DNA from: Deltaproteobacteria bacterium
GTDB lineage: Bacteria > Myxococcota > Myxococcia > Myxococcales > 40CM-4-68-19
Assembly: GCA_005879535.1 (NCBI GenBank)
Contig: VBKI01000063.1
Location: forward strand, 1 to 64,000
DNA: 64,000 nt
Direction of reading: 5' to 3'
The notes under the pieces are model-generated. The model saw nothing but the letters and a program-made list of their open reading frames with translations. It searched no databases and was not told where the DNA came from. Positions 43,434-52,106 of this stretch are shown here, piece after piece. The translations under genes and the position numbers were made by a program. Every line of letters starts with the position of its first letter. The stretch's first letter is position 1.

Positions 43434-44500
43434 CACATCCCCCCCGCGCAGCGGAATCCGCTGGGTATCTCGCGGACGCCTGGTTCGTACCAGTTCCGGA
43501 GGGTTGGACGCAAAAGCTCCGGGGACGTTGCCCAGGACCCGCCCCGAAGAACGCGATGGGTGCCGAACCACGGCACCGAGTACCCTTCATAGGGGTACGA
43601 ACGGAATTCCGGGTACGGCAAGAACCAGCTCGAGGTCCATTCCCAGACGCCCGCGGCCTCGATCCGCGCTGCCTCGAGCTCATGTTCCGTCGGCAGCCGT
43701 GCTCCCCGCCAGCGCGCGTAGGCGTCCGCCTCGTACCAGGAGACGCAGGTCACCGGAGCGTCCGTGTGCTGCTCCCGAAACCCGAGTGGCGCCCGCACGT
43801 TGTGCTTCGTGCGCCATTCCCAGCCTTGCGGGTTCCAATGCGCTGCCTCGCGATAGCCGCCGGCCGCCACGAACGGCGCATATTCGCCCGCGGTGACGGG
43901 TACCCGATCGATCCACCATGGTTCCAGCTCGACCTCGTGCGGCGGCCGCTCGTTGTCGTAGGCGCGCGCCGCGTCCGCGTAGCCGACCACCACGCGCCCC
44001 CCGGCGAATTCGAGTCGCCCCGCGGACCGGACGTGCAGCGGCGGCGGCATCCGGTGCAGCCTCTTTTCGAAGAGGGCCGCGATCACCTGGACGTGCTCCG
44101 CGTGCTGCAGCTCGTGTTGCGCGACGTGCTGGACGAGGAAGCTCTCCGGCAGCCCGAGCACGCCAGGAACGCGCCCAGCCCGCAGTCCTGCGCAGACGCG
44201 CTCCAGCACGTCGTCGAGGAGACAGCGCAGCTCGGACGGCTTCGGGAGCTTCCCGCGCGCCGCCTTCGCGATCGCGGCGGGATCGAAGAGCCGCCCATAC
44301 TCGTGACGCTCTCCCGGAAGGAGCCAGCGCGCCTGCACCGATGCGACGTGGCCCAGATGCCAGCCGATGGGGCTGTAAGCTGGACTCGGCTGCCGCATCC
44401 AGCGCCCTTCCGCAACGGGATCGACGGCCTGTTGCAGGAAGCGGCGCGCGGATTCCAGCTCGGCGATCAGCGGATCGCGGGCAGTGGCGCGCGCTCTCAC
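43433..44500 (-). CDS. egtB: Ergothioneine sulfoxide synthase EgtB
   Basis: EgtB is a non-haem iron enzyme that joins hercynine to gamma-glutamylcysteine or cysteine through oxidative C-S bond formation. The N-terminal DinB-like domain has WHLGHVAS (H48, H51) and the signature HX3HXE at H129-H133-E135 (QHELQHAEH). The C-terminal FGE-sulfatase domain has VPVTAGEYAPFVAAGGY, SWYEADAYARWRGARLPTE and THRVLRGGSWATS. At 355 residues it is shorter than the mycobacterial enzyme (about 430). GTG 44500 overlaps the egtC stop (GTGA). Selenoneine synthase SenA shares the fold, but the egtC and egtD neighbours favour ergothioneine. Confidence 0.9.
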   Translation of the reverse strand: MRARATARDPLIAELESARRFLQQAVDPVAEGRWMRQPSPAYSPIGWHLGHVASVQARWLLPGERHEYGRLFDPAAIAKAARGKLPKPSELRCLLDDVLERVCAGLRAGRVPGVLGLPESFLVQHVAQHELQHAEHVQVIAALFEKRLHRMPPPLHVRSAGRLEFAGGRVVVGYADAARAYDNERPPHEVELEPWWIDRVPVTAGEYAPFVAAGGYREAAHWNPQGWEWRTKHNVRAPLGFREQHTDAPVTCVSWYEADAYARWRGARLPTEHELEAARIEAAGVWEWTSSWFLPYPEFRSYPYEGYSVPWFGTHRVLRGGSWATSPELLRPTLRNWYEPGVREIPSGFRCAGGM

Positions 44501-45261
44501 CGCAAAGCCTCGAGATGCAGGTCATGTCCTGCCCGCGCGATGGCCAGATGGTCCGCGGGGATCTCCTTCCAGCGCCCGCCGTCGAGCGGCTCGGAGGCCA
44601 GGCAGACTCCTTGCTGGAACGGCGCCCAGTAGAGGCTCGCGGGCTTCAGCCCGCGCGCCCAACGGACACCCACGAGCTGCTCTCCGTCACCGAGAAGCAC
44701 CGTCGCGACCGCCGTGCGATCGAGTCCGGCGCAGATGGCATCGAGGCGGCCGATGGCTGTGCGCACTGCCTCGGGCAGCGGTTGCGCCGCGTCGAGGACG
44801 AGCGCAAAGATGTGCTCCGAGTCGCTGCTACCCTCGATCGATTCGTAAGCCTCGGTCCCCAGCCCTTCGCGAATCGCGCGCTGCACACCGCGGCTGAACC
44901 CAGTGATGAATCCGTTGTGGGCGAATGCGATCCTGCCGCGCGCGAACGGCTGCACGTTGGCGAGCTCGAACCCGATCCCCGGCGTGGCCGAGCGCACGGC
45001 GCCGATGAGCGAGCGAACCACCAGGCGCTCGTTCATCCACCTCTGGTTCGGGTCGGCCCAGATCGGCGCAGCGGTGCGGTACAGCGCAGGCTCCGGATTG
45101 GCGTCATCGAGCCAGAGCGCGGCGCCGTAACCGTCGGCGTTGACCGTTCCGCTCTGCATCTCGCGTGGCCGGTAGCTCTGGACGAGCAGGGAGTGCGGCG
45201 GCGCGGAGACAATCTCCCCCACCCGGAGCGGCCGCCCCACGTAGCCCGCCATGCGACACAT
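44497..45261 (-). CDS. egtC: Gamma-glutamyl hercynylcysteine sulfoxide hydrolase EgtC
   Basis: This class II glutamine-amidotransferase-fold hydrolase of 254 residues removes the glutamate after EgtB. The nucleophile is Cys2 (MCRMAGYVGRPL), exposed after Met removal. NADGYGAALW, FAHNGFITGF and SDSEHIFALVL are family blocks. Its presence implies that EgtB uses gamma-glutamylcysteine as in mycobacteria. EgtA and the C-S lyase EgtE are not in the window. It is the first gene of the operon. The 155-base upstream gap contains TTGCAA but no convincing -10. Confidence 0.9.
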   Translation of the reverse strand: MCRMAGYVGRPLRVGEIVSAPPHSLLVQSYRPREMQSGTVNADGYGAALWLDDANPEPALYRTAAPIWADPNQRWMNERLVVRSLIGAVRSATPGIGFELANVQPFARGRIAFAHNGFITGFSRGVQRAIREGLGTEAYESIEGSSDSEHIFALVLDAAQPLPEAVRTAIGRLDAICAGLDRTAVATVLLGDGEQLVGVRWARGLKPASLYWAPFQQGVCLASEPLDGGRWKEIPADHLAIARAGHDLHLEALR

Positions 45262-45417
45262 TGCTTACAGGCTGCGCTCTGAGCCGACCTGTTGCAAGCG
45301 CCGGTCCTCGGGGGTGTCGCAAAGCGAAGCGGTGCGGGCCGCGAAGTGATTCGTCACCACCCGATCCCCGTCCTCGGCGAGCAACACTCGGCCGCGCCGC
45401 TAGGGGACAGAAGAGTC

Positions 45418-46374
45418 TCAGCCTTGCTCGTCCGCCGGCGGGCGACGCAGCCAGGAGGCCAGCAGCGCAACGGCGAGGATCCCCGCGATGATCATGAGGG
45501 ATGTCCCGGTCGGAAGGTCGACCCACTTGTAGAGCAGCATCTTCAGGCCGACGAAGATGAGGATCGCCGCGAGCCCAGGCTTGAGGTAGCGCAGCCGCGT
45601 CAGCGCCCCCCGTACGACGAAGTAGAGGGCCCGCAGACCGAGCAGCGCGCAGATGTTGCTGGAAAAGACCAGGAACGGGTCGTCGGTGACGGCAAAGACG
45701 GCGGGGATGGAGTCGAGAGCAAAAACGAGGTCCGTAGTCTCGGCGGCGACGAGCGCAAGCAGGAGCGGCGTCGCGCAGGTGGTCTTGCCGCGACGGACAA
45801 AGAAATGGGAACCCTCGAGGTTCTTCGTCATCGGGAACTTCTTCGCCACCCAGCGGACGACGGCGCTGTCGGCGGGCTGCGCGTCTTCCTCGTCCTTGTG
45901 GAAGAGGATCTTCCATGCCGTGTAGACGAGGATGGCCCCGAAGACCGCGATCACCCAGTGGAAGGTGCGCACCAGCGCGACGCCGGCGAGGATGAGGGTG
46001 CCGCGCAGCACGATGGCGCCGAGGACACCCCAGAAGAGGACGCGGTGCTGGTGCCGCGGCGGAATGGCGAAGCTGCGGAAGAGAAGGACGAAAACGAACA
46101 GGTTGTCGACGGAGAGCGACTTCTCCAGCAGGTACCCGGCGAAGTACTCGAGCCCCTGCTCCCCGCCGTATTTGAACCAGACGAAGAAACCGAAGCCGAC
46201 CGAGAGCACGATCCAGAACACGCTCCACCAGACGGCTTCCTTGAACGTCGAGGACTGGTCGCGCGAGGAGATTCTCAGGTCCACGGCGAGAACGACGAGG
46301 ACGCCGACCAGGAAGGTCGCCCACAACAGCGGGCTGCCGATGTTGCGCGCCCCGAGGTCGACGGCGACGTTCAC
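45418..46374 (-). CDS. TerC family membrane protein (Alx/TerC-like)
   Basis: This nine-helix-type TerC protein of 318 residues has the conserved acidic motifs EKSLSVDNLFVFVLLF and ETTDLVFALDSIPAVFAVT, then KPGLAAILIFVGLKMLLY. TerC/Alx proteins export manganese or support metalation of exported enzymes. A charged loop (KDEEDAQPADSAVVRW) splits the halves. GTG 46374 overlaps the der stop (GTGA), so TerC is in the miaB-der-terC transcription unit. Confidence 0.9.
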   Translation of the reverse strand: MNVAVDLGARNIGSPLLWATFLVGVLVVLAVDLRISSRDQSSTFKEAVWWSVFWIVLSVGFGFFVWFKYGGEQGLEYFAGYLLEKSLSVDNLFVFVLLFRSFAIPPRHQHRVLFWGVLGAIVLRGTLILAGVALVRTFHWVIAVFGAILVYTAWKILFHKDEEDAQPADSAVVRWVAKKFPMTKNLEGSHFFVRRGKTTCATPLLLALVAAETTDLVFALDSIPAVFAVTDDPFLVFSSNICALLGLRALYFVVRGALTRLRYLKPGLAAILIFVGLKMLLYKWVDLPTGTSLMIIAGILAVALLASWLRRPPADEQG

Positions 46375-47723
46375 CGCCCCGCTCTCCGGGACCCGCGGGG
46401 CGTCGCGCGACTCTTCTGCCGGAAGATCAGGCGGACGGGAACACGCAGCTTGAATTCCTCGCGCAAGCGGTTGACCAGGAACCGGCGGTAGGAGTCGTCG
46501 ACCGCCTGCGGCCGGTTGCACTGGATAGCGATGGTTACCGGCTGCGTGCCGATCTGCCACGCATAGCTGAAGCGTACGGGGAACCCGCGAAAGAGCGGCG
46601 CCGGGTGCTCGTCCTGCATGGCCTGCACCCATTCGTTGAGCCGCGGGGTGGGGATCCGTGTGGCAGCCTCGTCGTGCAGCTCGGCGGCAATCTCGAGAAT
46701 GTGCTGGACGCGGGTCCCCTGCAGCGCGCTCACGAAGAGCAGGGGCGCGAAGCCGACGTGCTGCAGGTGACGTTGCGCCTCGTCGCGCAGGCGGCGCGCT
46801 TCGCCTTCCTTGTCCTGCACCAGGTCCCACTTGTTGACGGCCAGGATGACCGCGCGCCCGCGCTCCTCGGCCTGTGCGGCGATGCGAGCGTCCTGATCGA
46901 CCCCGAGCTGCGTCGCGTCCGTGAGCACGACCACCACGTCGGCGTGCTCCACCGCGCGCAACGCCCGCTGCGCCGAGAACACTTCCACCTTGTCGACCAC
47001 GTGCCGCTTCTTGCGCAGTCCCGCGGTGTCGGTGAGCACGTACCGCCGGCCCTTCCAGACCAGCTCCTCATCCACGGCATCCCGCGTCGTCCCTGGCGAG
47101 GCGGACGCCACGAAGCGCTCCTCGCCGAGGAGCCGGTTCAAGAGCGTGCTCTTGCCGACGTTCGGCCGGCCCAGGACCGCCAGACGGATGGTCTTCTCCG
47201 TTTCCCGGGCATCCTCGCCCGCCGCTTCCGGTAGCTTCTGCACCACGGCGTCGAGCAGGTCGCCCACACCGCGCCCGTGCTCGGCGCTCAGCGGAAAGAC
47301 GTCGAAGCCCATCCCATGGAGCTCGCCCAGGTCGAGCGACTCCTCCCGCCGGTTGGAATCGACTTTGTTGGCGGCGAGGAATACCGGCTTGCCACCCCGG
47401 CGCAGGAGCTGTGCCAGCTCGCGGTCGGGCGCGGCGAGCCCCTCGACGGCGTCGACGACGAGGACGATGGCGTCGGCCTCGCGCATCGCGGCTTCCGCCT
47501 GTTCGCGCACGGCGCGAACCAGCTGCTCGTCGGTCCTCAGCGTGAACCCGCCCGTATCCACGACGCGGAAGCGCCGGTTGCCTTGCTGGGCCTCGGCGTA
47601 TTGCCGATCGCGCGTGACGCCGGGCACGTCCTCGACGATGGCCAGACGCCTGCCAACGATGCGGTTGAACAAGGTTGACTTTCCCACGTTCGGGCGGCCG
47701 ACGAGAGCGACGAGCGGGAGCAC
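46371..47723 (-). CDS. der: Ribosome-assembly GTPase Der (EngA)
   Basis: The 450-residue protein has two tandem GTPase domains and a C-terminal KH-like domain, unique to Der, which matures the 50S subunit. G1 motifs are GRPNVGKSTLF and GRPNVGKSTLL, G3 motifs DTGGF and DTAGL, G4 motifs NKVD and NKWD. The C-terminus (GFPVRFSYAWQIG, RFLVNRLREEFKLRVPVRLIFR) is the KH domain. GTG 47723 overlaps the miaB stop by one base (TAGTG) and starts exactly at the first GTPase strand. Confidence 0.96.
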   Translation of the reverse strand: MLPLVALVGRPNVGKSTLFNRIVGRRLAIVEDVPGVTRDRQYAEAQQGNRRFRVVDTGGFTLRTDEQLVRAVREQAEAAMREADAIVLVVDAVEGLAAPDRELAQLLRRGGKPVFLAANKVDSNRREESLDLGELHGMGFDVFPLSAEHGRGVGDLLDAVVQKLPEAAGEDARETEKTIRLAVLGRPNVGKSTLLNRLLGEERFVASASPGTTRDAVDEELVWKGRRYVLTDTAGLRKKRHVVDKVEVFSAQRALRAVEHADVVVVLTDATQLGVDQDARIAAQAEERGRAVILAVNKWDLVQDKEGEARRLRDEAQRHLQHVGFAPLLFVSALQGTRVQHILEIAAELHDEAATRIPTPRLNEWVQAMQDEHPAPLFRGFPVRFSYAWQIGTQPVTIAIQCNRPQAVDDSYRRFLVNRLREEFKLRVPVRLIFRQKSRATPRGSRRAGR

Positions 47724-49075
47724 TACGCAGACACCACCGCCAGGCGCCGTCTCGCGGGAAGCTCGACGCGAAGCGCGCGGTCGATGACGTCGATCTGGAC
47801 GCCGCGAAGCGCCACCAGGCTCGCGCTCTCGACGCGGACGTTCACCAGGTCCCCGGTTCCCGCCTCGCCGTTGAAGTGCACGGTCCAATTCTCCCGCGAG
47901 CGACCGAAGCCCGGTTCTTCGACGAGGACCTCCACGATTGCGCCGACGCGTGCGCGATGCCGGCGGAGCGTGCGTTCCATCTGCAGCGCCTGCACCTCCT
48001 CGAGGCGGCGGATGGCGACGCCGCGCGGGACCTCCCCCCACTCGCGGAGCTTGAGGATGGCCCCGGTATGCGGCCGCGGACTGTAGATGAACGAGAAGAG
48101 ATTGTCGTACCCGGTCCTTCGCAAAAACTCGACGTTTTGCCGGTGCTCGTCGTCGGTTTCGCCGGGGAACCCGCAGATGATGTCGCTGGTGAGCGCGACG
48201 TGCGCCGGGAGCGCCGCGATACGCCGCTCGTATTCGGCGATGGTGTACCGGCGCCGCATGCGCTCGAGCACGCTGTCGGCGCCGTGCTGCACCGGCAGAT
48301 GGAAGTGCGGCATCAGTTGCGGCACCTCGGCGAAGCAGCGGACGAGATCGTCCGACAGGTCCATCGGATGCGAGGTGGTGAACCGGATCCGCAGCAAGCC
48401 GGGGACGGCCGCGACACGCCGGATGAGACCCGCGAAGGTGCATCCGCCGGCGTACGAGTTCACGTTCTGGCCGATCAGCGTGATCTCGCGGACGCCGACG
48501 GCGACCAGGGAGGCCACCTCACCTACGATCTCCGCGTAGGACCGCGACACTTCTCGTCCGCGCGTGTAGGGAACCACGCAGAACGAGCAAACGTTGTCGC
48601 AGCCTTTCATCGCGGTGACGAAGGCGGTGGTCTTTCCCCGGCTGGTCTCCGGATCGGCCTGCGGAAACAGGTAATGCTCCGTATCGACGAAATCGGTCTC
48701 CACGCCGCCCGTGTCGACCAGCTCCGGGACCTTTTCCAGATGATCCGGACCAAGGACGAAATCCACGAACGGCGCCCGAGAGAGGAGCCTTTTCTTCTCC
48801 TGTTGCGCGACGCAACCGGCCACGCCGATGCGCGTGCCGCGCTGCGCCTTCAGGAGCCGATAGCGCCCGAGCGCGGAGTAGAGCTTGTCCTCGGCCTTTT
48901 CCCGGATCGCGCAAGTATTCACCAACACGAGATCCGCGCCGTCGGGCGTTCCGACCGGCCGCCAGCCCGCCCGCGCCAGGGCTTCGCCCATGCGCTGCGA
49001 ATCGGACTCGTTCATCTGGCAGCCGAACGTGTGAATGAAGTAGCTGCGCGCCACGGGAGAGCGGGGATATGTCAT
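47723..49075 (-). CDS. miaB: tRNA-2-methylthio-N6-dimethylallyladenosine synthase MiaB
   Basis: This radical-SAM methylthiotransferase has 450 residues. The UPF0004 domain has three auxiliary-cluster cysteines: C19 (FGCQMNESDS), NTCAIREKAEDK and VAGCVAQQEK. The radical-SAM CxxxCxxC is in GCDNVCSFCVVPYTRG. A C-terminal TRAM domain (GRSRENWTVHFNG) follows. SDIICGFPGETDDE is typical. It is first in the miaB-der-terC unit and divergent from a barrel gene. The 68-base gap contains the 10-bp palindrome TTGACGTCAA at 49085-49094. Confidence 0.95.
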   Translation of the reverse strand: MTYPRSPVARSYFIHTFGCQMNESDSQRMGEALARAGWRPVGTPDGADLVLVNTCAIREKAEDKLYSALGRYRLLKAQRGTRIGVAGCVAQQEKKRLLSRAPFVDFVLGPDHLEKVPELVDTGGVETDFVDTEHYLFPQADPETSRGKTTAFVTAMKGCDNVCSFCVVPYTRGREVSRSYAEIVGEVASLVAVGVREITLIGQNVNSYAGGCTFAGLIRRVAAVPGLLRIRFTTSHPMDLSDDLVRCFAEVPQLMPHFHLPVQHGADSVLERMRRRYTIAEYERRIAALPAHVALTSDIICGFPGETDDEHRQNVEFLRRTGYDNLFSFIYSPRPHTGAILKLREWGEVPRGVAIRRLEEVQALQMERTLRRHRARVGAIVEVLVEEPGFGRSRENWTVHFNGEAGTGDLVNVRVESASLVALRGVQIDVIDRALRVELPARRRLAVVSA

Positions 49076-49143
49076 CGCGTCCGTTTGACGTCAACGGTAT
49101 CGCTCTTGACTCGGAACCTTCCTACGCGCCACTCTGCCGCGCC

Positions 49144-49881
49144 ATGCGCTCCCTCGCCGCCGTGCTCCTCGCTTTCGCCTCCTCCGCGTATGCCCAGGGC
49201 CTCGACCGCGACACCCTGCTGACCGATGCACCCGCGGTCCCCGCCGTCGGGACGGTCCGCATCGCCGGCGCTGGCGTAGCCACGGAAAAGTCCGACAGCT
49301 CCTCCTCCAGCCTCACCGGCAGCATCGGCTGGACGCCCATCGCCAACCTCCACGCCGACGTCGGCGCGTACTTCCAGTCCGGGGCGCAGGGGCCGGCGGC
49401 GCGCGTTCGCTACCAGCTGCTGAACCAATTGTCCCACGGCCTCGATCTCGCGACCGGCGTGCGGTTCAAGACGGTCGGGTTCCATCCGGACCAGGGCGAA
49501 GTGGAGTTCCTGCTCGCAGCGGGCCGCCGCTTCGGACGTTTCGAAGTCGTCGTGAACGGCGTGTTCGGCGTCGAGACCGGCGGCGAGAACGGCAAGGACG
49601 TCGAGGCGAAGGCATTCGCGGGCTGGCGCTTCAACGATGCGGTGCGCGCGGGAATCGACAGCCGCCTGCAGGCCGAGGTAGCGGACGAGGCGCAGACGGC
49701 GCCCCCCATCGGACAACCCCTCGTTTCCACCGGACGCGACTACGATCTGACCGCCGGGCCGTCCATCGCCTGGATGGTGACGCGGACGATTCAGGTCCAG
49801 GGGCTGTTCGGTGTGGCGCAGCCGAAGAAGACCGACATCACTTCTCCCATCGGCGTGGTGTACGCGAGCATAGACTTTTAG
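49144..49881 (+). CDS. Small outer-membrane beta-barrel protein
   Basis: A clear signal peptide (MRSLAAVLLAFASSAYA, cut before QG) is followed by alternating strands (ANLHADVGAYFQSG, HGLDLATGVRFKTVGF, FEVVVNGVFGVETGG) and a terminal aromatic (ASIDF). It has 245 residues and no named family is recognised. ATG 49144 is chosen for the signal; the open frame starts at 49069 in sequence antisense to miaB. Its stop codon TAG is the first three bases of the outer arm of hairpin element C. Confidence 0.72.
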   Translation: MRSLAAVLLAFASSAYAQGLDRDTLLTDAPAVPAVGTVRIAGAGVATEKSDSSSSSLTGSIGWTPIANLHADVGAYFQSGAQGPAARVRYQLLNQLSHGLDLATGVRFKTVGFHPDQGEVEFLLAAGRRFGRFEVVVNGVFGVETGGENGKDVEAKAFAGWRFNDAVRAGIDSRLQAEVADEAQTAPPIGQPLVSTGRDYDLTAGPSIAWMVTRTIQVQGLFGVAQPKKTDITSPIGVVYASIDF

Positions 49882-49935
49882 GCGCTCCCCGCGCCTCCGG
49901 CGCGGGGTATGCGCCTACGCCTTGGGCTGAGAACA
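49879..49935 (-). repeat. Hairpin element, copy C
   Basis: On the minus strand: TGTTCT (49935-49930), 12-base linker, outer arm TAGGCGC (49917-49911), linker ATA, inner arm CCCCGCGCC, loop GGA, inner arm GGCGCGGGG, linker A, outer arm GCGCCTA (49885-49879). Both stems are perfect. On the plus strand the left outer arm TAG is the stop codon of the barrel gene. The TGTTCT end abuts the next gene's start (49937). It is inverted relative to copies A and B. Confidence 0.75.
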
Positions 49936-49936
49936 T

Positions 49937-50449
49937 TTGTTCGTCCTCGGGCATGTCGGCATCGGGACGCGCCTCCTCTTCGGGCTTCGCCAGCGGCTTC
50001 CTCCGCGTTGGCTCGTCTTGGGATGCCTGCTCCCCGACCTCATCGACAAGCCGCTGTTCTATGGTCTGCTCTGGACGCGAGGCCATCCCGACGCGCTGAT
50101 CAGTGGTTCGCGCAGCATCGCGCACAGCGGACTGTTTCTGCTCGCGCTGCTGGCGCTCGCGCTCGCGTTGCGCCGTCCTGGACCCTGGGCCGTCTTCTCC
50201 GGCGTCGCGACCCACCTCGTGCTCGACATCGGCGGTGAGCTCGTCACCGGCGCGGTGCCGGATGCGTCGATCTGGATCGCGGTCTTGTTTCCTGCCTTGG
50301 GATGGCGTTTCCCCCGGGCGCATTTCGGCTCGCTTCTCGAGCACCTGCGACTGAGCGTGGAAAACGTGTATGCCCTCGGCGGAGAGATCGTGGGCGGAGC
50401 GATCCTGCTCCGAGCCTGGTGGCAGAAGCGGAAGACTCAGTCTTCGTAA
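49937..50449 (+). CDS. DUF457/YdjM-like membrane-bound metal-dependent hydrolase-type protein
   Basis: The 170-residue polytopic protein begins MFVLGHVGIGTRLLFGL and has the family histidines and acids in helices (LLPDLIDKPLFYG, SRSIAHSGLFLLALL, ATHLVLDIGGELV). This resembles the YdjM/DUF457 group described as membrane-bound metal-dependent hydrolases with unproven activity. The start is TTG 49937, the only option before the first helix. It begins directly after hairpin element C. Its last 13 bases overlap the convergent era gene. Confidence 0.68.
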   Translation: MFVLGHVGIGTRLLFGLRQRLPPRWLVLGCLLPDLIDKPLFYGLLWTRGHPDALISGSRSIAHSGLFLLALLALALALRRPGPWAVFSGVATHLVLDIGGELVTGAVPDASIWIAVLFPALGWRFPRAHFGSLLEHLRLSVENVYALGGEIVGGAILLRAWWQKRKTQSS

Positions 50450-51336
50450 CCGGCCCTGCGAAGCCCCTTCGCAGTTCGCGTCCACCCCGGCTCCACGCGG
50501 ACGTGGAGCTGGAGGAACACCTTGGCGCCGAGCAGCCGCTCCATCTCGCGCCGGGCACCCGTTCCAATCTCCTTCAGCCGCGAGCCTCCCTTGCCGATCA
50601 CGATCGCCTTCTGGCTGTCGCGCTCCACGAGAATGGTGGCGGCGATGCGGACGAGCCCGCGGGCGCCGGTCTCGCGCTCGGATTCGTCGAACAGGTCGAT
50701 CAGGACCGCCGTGCTGTAGGGAACCTCCTGCCCGGTGTGGCGCAGGAGCTGCTCGCGGACCAGCTCGGCGCAGAGATCGCGCTCTTGCATGTCCGTCCAC
50801 TGCTCCGCGGGAAACATCGCCGGTCCCTCCGGCAGGTGCGCAATCAGCGCATCGACGAAGCCGTCGACGTTGTCACCCCTGAGCGCCGACAGCGGGTACA
50901 CGTCGGTCCAGGCGTGCAGGTCCTTCCAGCGATCGATCAACGGAAGAAGCTGCGCCCGTGGCACCGCATCGATCTTGTTGATCACCAGCAGCGTCGGTTT
51001 CCCGGCCGCTTTCACCTGATCGAGCGCCTTGCGGGCCGCGGCGTCGACGGCCGGCGGCCCTGCCTCGATGAGGAAGAGAGCGAGATCCGCGTCGGCGAGC
51101 GACTGCAGTGCCCGCTGGACCATGCGGGCATTCAGGCCACCCTTGGCGGTGTGGAGGCCAGGCGTGTCTAGCAGCGCGACCTGGGCATCCGGCCGCGTGA
51201 TCACCCCGAGAATACGGCCGCGGGTGGTCTGCGGCTTGGGGCTGATGATGGCGAGTTTCTGGCCGATCAGGCGGTTGAGCAGCGTGCTCTTGCCGACATT
51301 GGGGCGGCCGACGATTGCGACGAAGCCTGCCCGCAT
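50437..51336 (-). CDS. era: GTPase Era
   Basis: Era binds 16S rRNA during 30S maturation. The 299-residue protein has G1 GRPNVGKSTL, the G2 region KPQTTRGRILG, G3 DTPGLH and G4 NKID. The C-terminal KH domain carries VIGKGGSRLKEIGTGARREM. Start ATG 51336 begins at the first strand (MRAGFVAIVGRPN). The unit upstream, on the same strand, is the cyclophilin gene, with hairpin element A between. The 3' end overlaps the DUF457 gene by 13 bases tail-to-tail. Confidence 0.95.
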   Translation of the reverse strand: MRAGFVAIVGRPNVGKSTLLNRLIGQKLAIISPKPQTTRGRILGVITRPDAQVALLDTPGLHTAKGGLNARMVQRALQSLADADLALFLIEAGPPAVDAAARKALDQVKAAGKPTLLVINKIDAVPRAQLLPLIDRWKDLHAWTDVYPLSALRGDNVDGFVDALIAHLPEGPAMFPAEQWTDMQERDLCAELVREQLLRHTGQEVPYSTAVLIDLFDESERETGARGLVRIAATILVERDSQKAIVIGKGGSRLKEIGTGARREMERLLGAKVFLQLHVRVEPGWTRTAKGLRRAGYED

Positions 51337-51344
51337 CTATTGCC

Positions 51345-51399
51345 TGTACACGCCACAACGTAGACGCATACCCGCACCCTCCGGGTGCGGGAGCGTCTA
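51345..51399 (+). repeat. Hairpin element, copy A
   Basis: TGTACA (51345-51350), 10-base linker, outer arm TAGACGC (51361-51367), linker ATA, inner arm CCCGCACCC (51371-51379), loop TCC, inner arm GGGTGCGGG (51383-51391), linker A, outer arm GCGTCTA (51393-51399). Both stems are perfect. Read on the minus strand the right outer arm supplies the TAG stop codon (51399-51397) of the cyclophilin gene. The TGTACA end is 8 bases from the era start codon. There is no T-run, so it is not a standard terminator. Confidence 0.78.
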
Positions 51400-52059
51400 G
51401 GGCACCTTCTCGCTGCGGACGATCTCGATGTGGTCCAGCTTCGTCTGCGCGTTGCCGGCGCGTGCGATCTGCGGCACCAGATCCTGCCCTTTCACCACCT
51501 CGCCGAAGATGGTGTGCCGGTTGTTCAGGTGCGGCGTCGGCACCTCGGTGATGAAGAACTGCGACCCGTTGGTATTCGACCCCGAATTGGCCATGGCGAG
51601 CAGTCCAGGGCGATCGAACTTCTTCCCGCTCTGGAACTCGTCCTCGAAGCGGTAACCGGGGCCACCGGTTCCCGTCCCCAGCGGATCTCCGCCCTGGATC
51701 ATGAACTGCGGGATCACCCGGTGGAAGACGGTTCCGTCATAAAGCTTCGCCTTGCTCTTCTGACCGTTGCGCGGATCCACCCACTCCTGCTTGCCGGTTG
51801 CCAGACCGACGAAGTTCGCCACCGTCTTGGGCGCCTCCTTCTCGAACAGCTTGACGACGATGTTGCCGCGGCTGGTCTGGAACACGGCGTAGAGGTCGCC
51901 GGGACCCTGGGGAATGTTCGCCATCGAGATCACGTCCTTTGCTTGGAGCTCACGCGGAGCCGCCTTGGGCTGCAGGGGAGTGGGTGTGGATGCCGGCGCG
52001 GCGTTGTCCTTGCACGATGCCAGGGCGACGGCGAGGAAGAGCGCAGTGCGTAGGCGCAT
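51397..52059 (-). CDS. Cyclophilin-type peptidyl-prolyl isomerase lipoprotein
   Basis: A lipoprotein signal ([16 protein letters not shown], lipobox Cys16) and a Pro/Ala/Thr linker precede a cyclophilin domain: [24 protein letters not shown], the active-site [45 protein letters not shown]. It has 220 residues. It likely assists folding of envelope proteins from a membrane-anchored periplasmic position. The stop codon lies in hairpin element A; era follows on the same strand. An upstream open frame of over 600 codons on this strand is GC-driven antisense of the RNase III gene. Confidence 0.9.
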   Translation of the reverse strand: MRLRTALFLAVALASCKDNAAPASTPTPLQPKAAPRELQAKDVISMANIPQGPGDLYAVFQTSRGNIVVKLFEKEAPKTVANFVGLATGKQEWVDPRNGQKSKAKLYDGTVFHRVIPQFMIQGGDPLGTGTGGPGYRFEDEFQSGKKFDRPGLLAMANSGSNTNGSQFFITEVPTPHLNNRHTIFGEVVKGQDLVPQIARAGNAQTKLDHIEIVRSEKVP

Positions 52060-52106
52060 AGGGCCGCGCAAAATAGCGAAGCGGAGGGAACTCGACAAGC
52101 GCGGAT

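Noticed and set aside
49085-49094. Palindrome TTGACGTCAA between miaB and the barrel gene as an operator
   Set aside because: A single 10-bp palindrome with no promoter geometry around it; too weak to call.
51345-51350. TGTACA upstream of era and of the acyl-CoA dehydrogenase as a -10 promoter element
   Set aside because: No -35 at the right distance, and the same motif in copy D (ttcA 3' end) faces no gene start; treated as part of the hairpin element.
52051-52060. TAGGCGCATA matching the hairpin-element 5' arm and linker
   Set aside because: No inner stem or closing arm follows; it is the reverse of the cyclophilin start codons.
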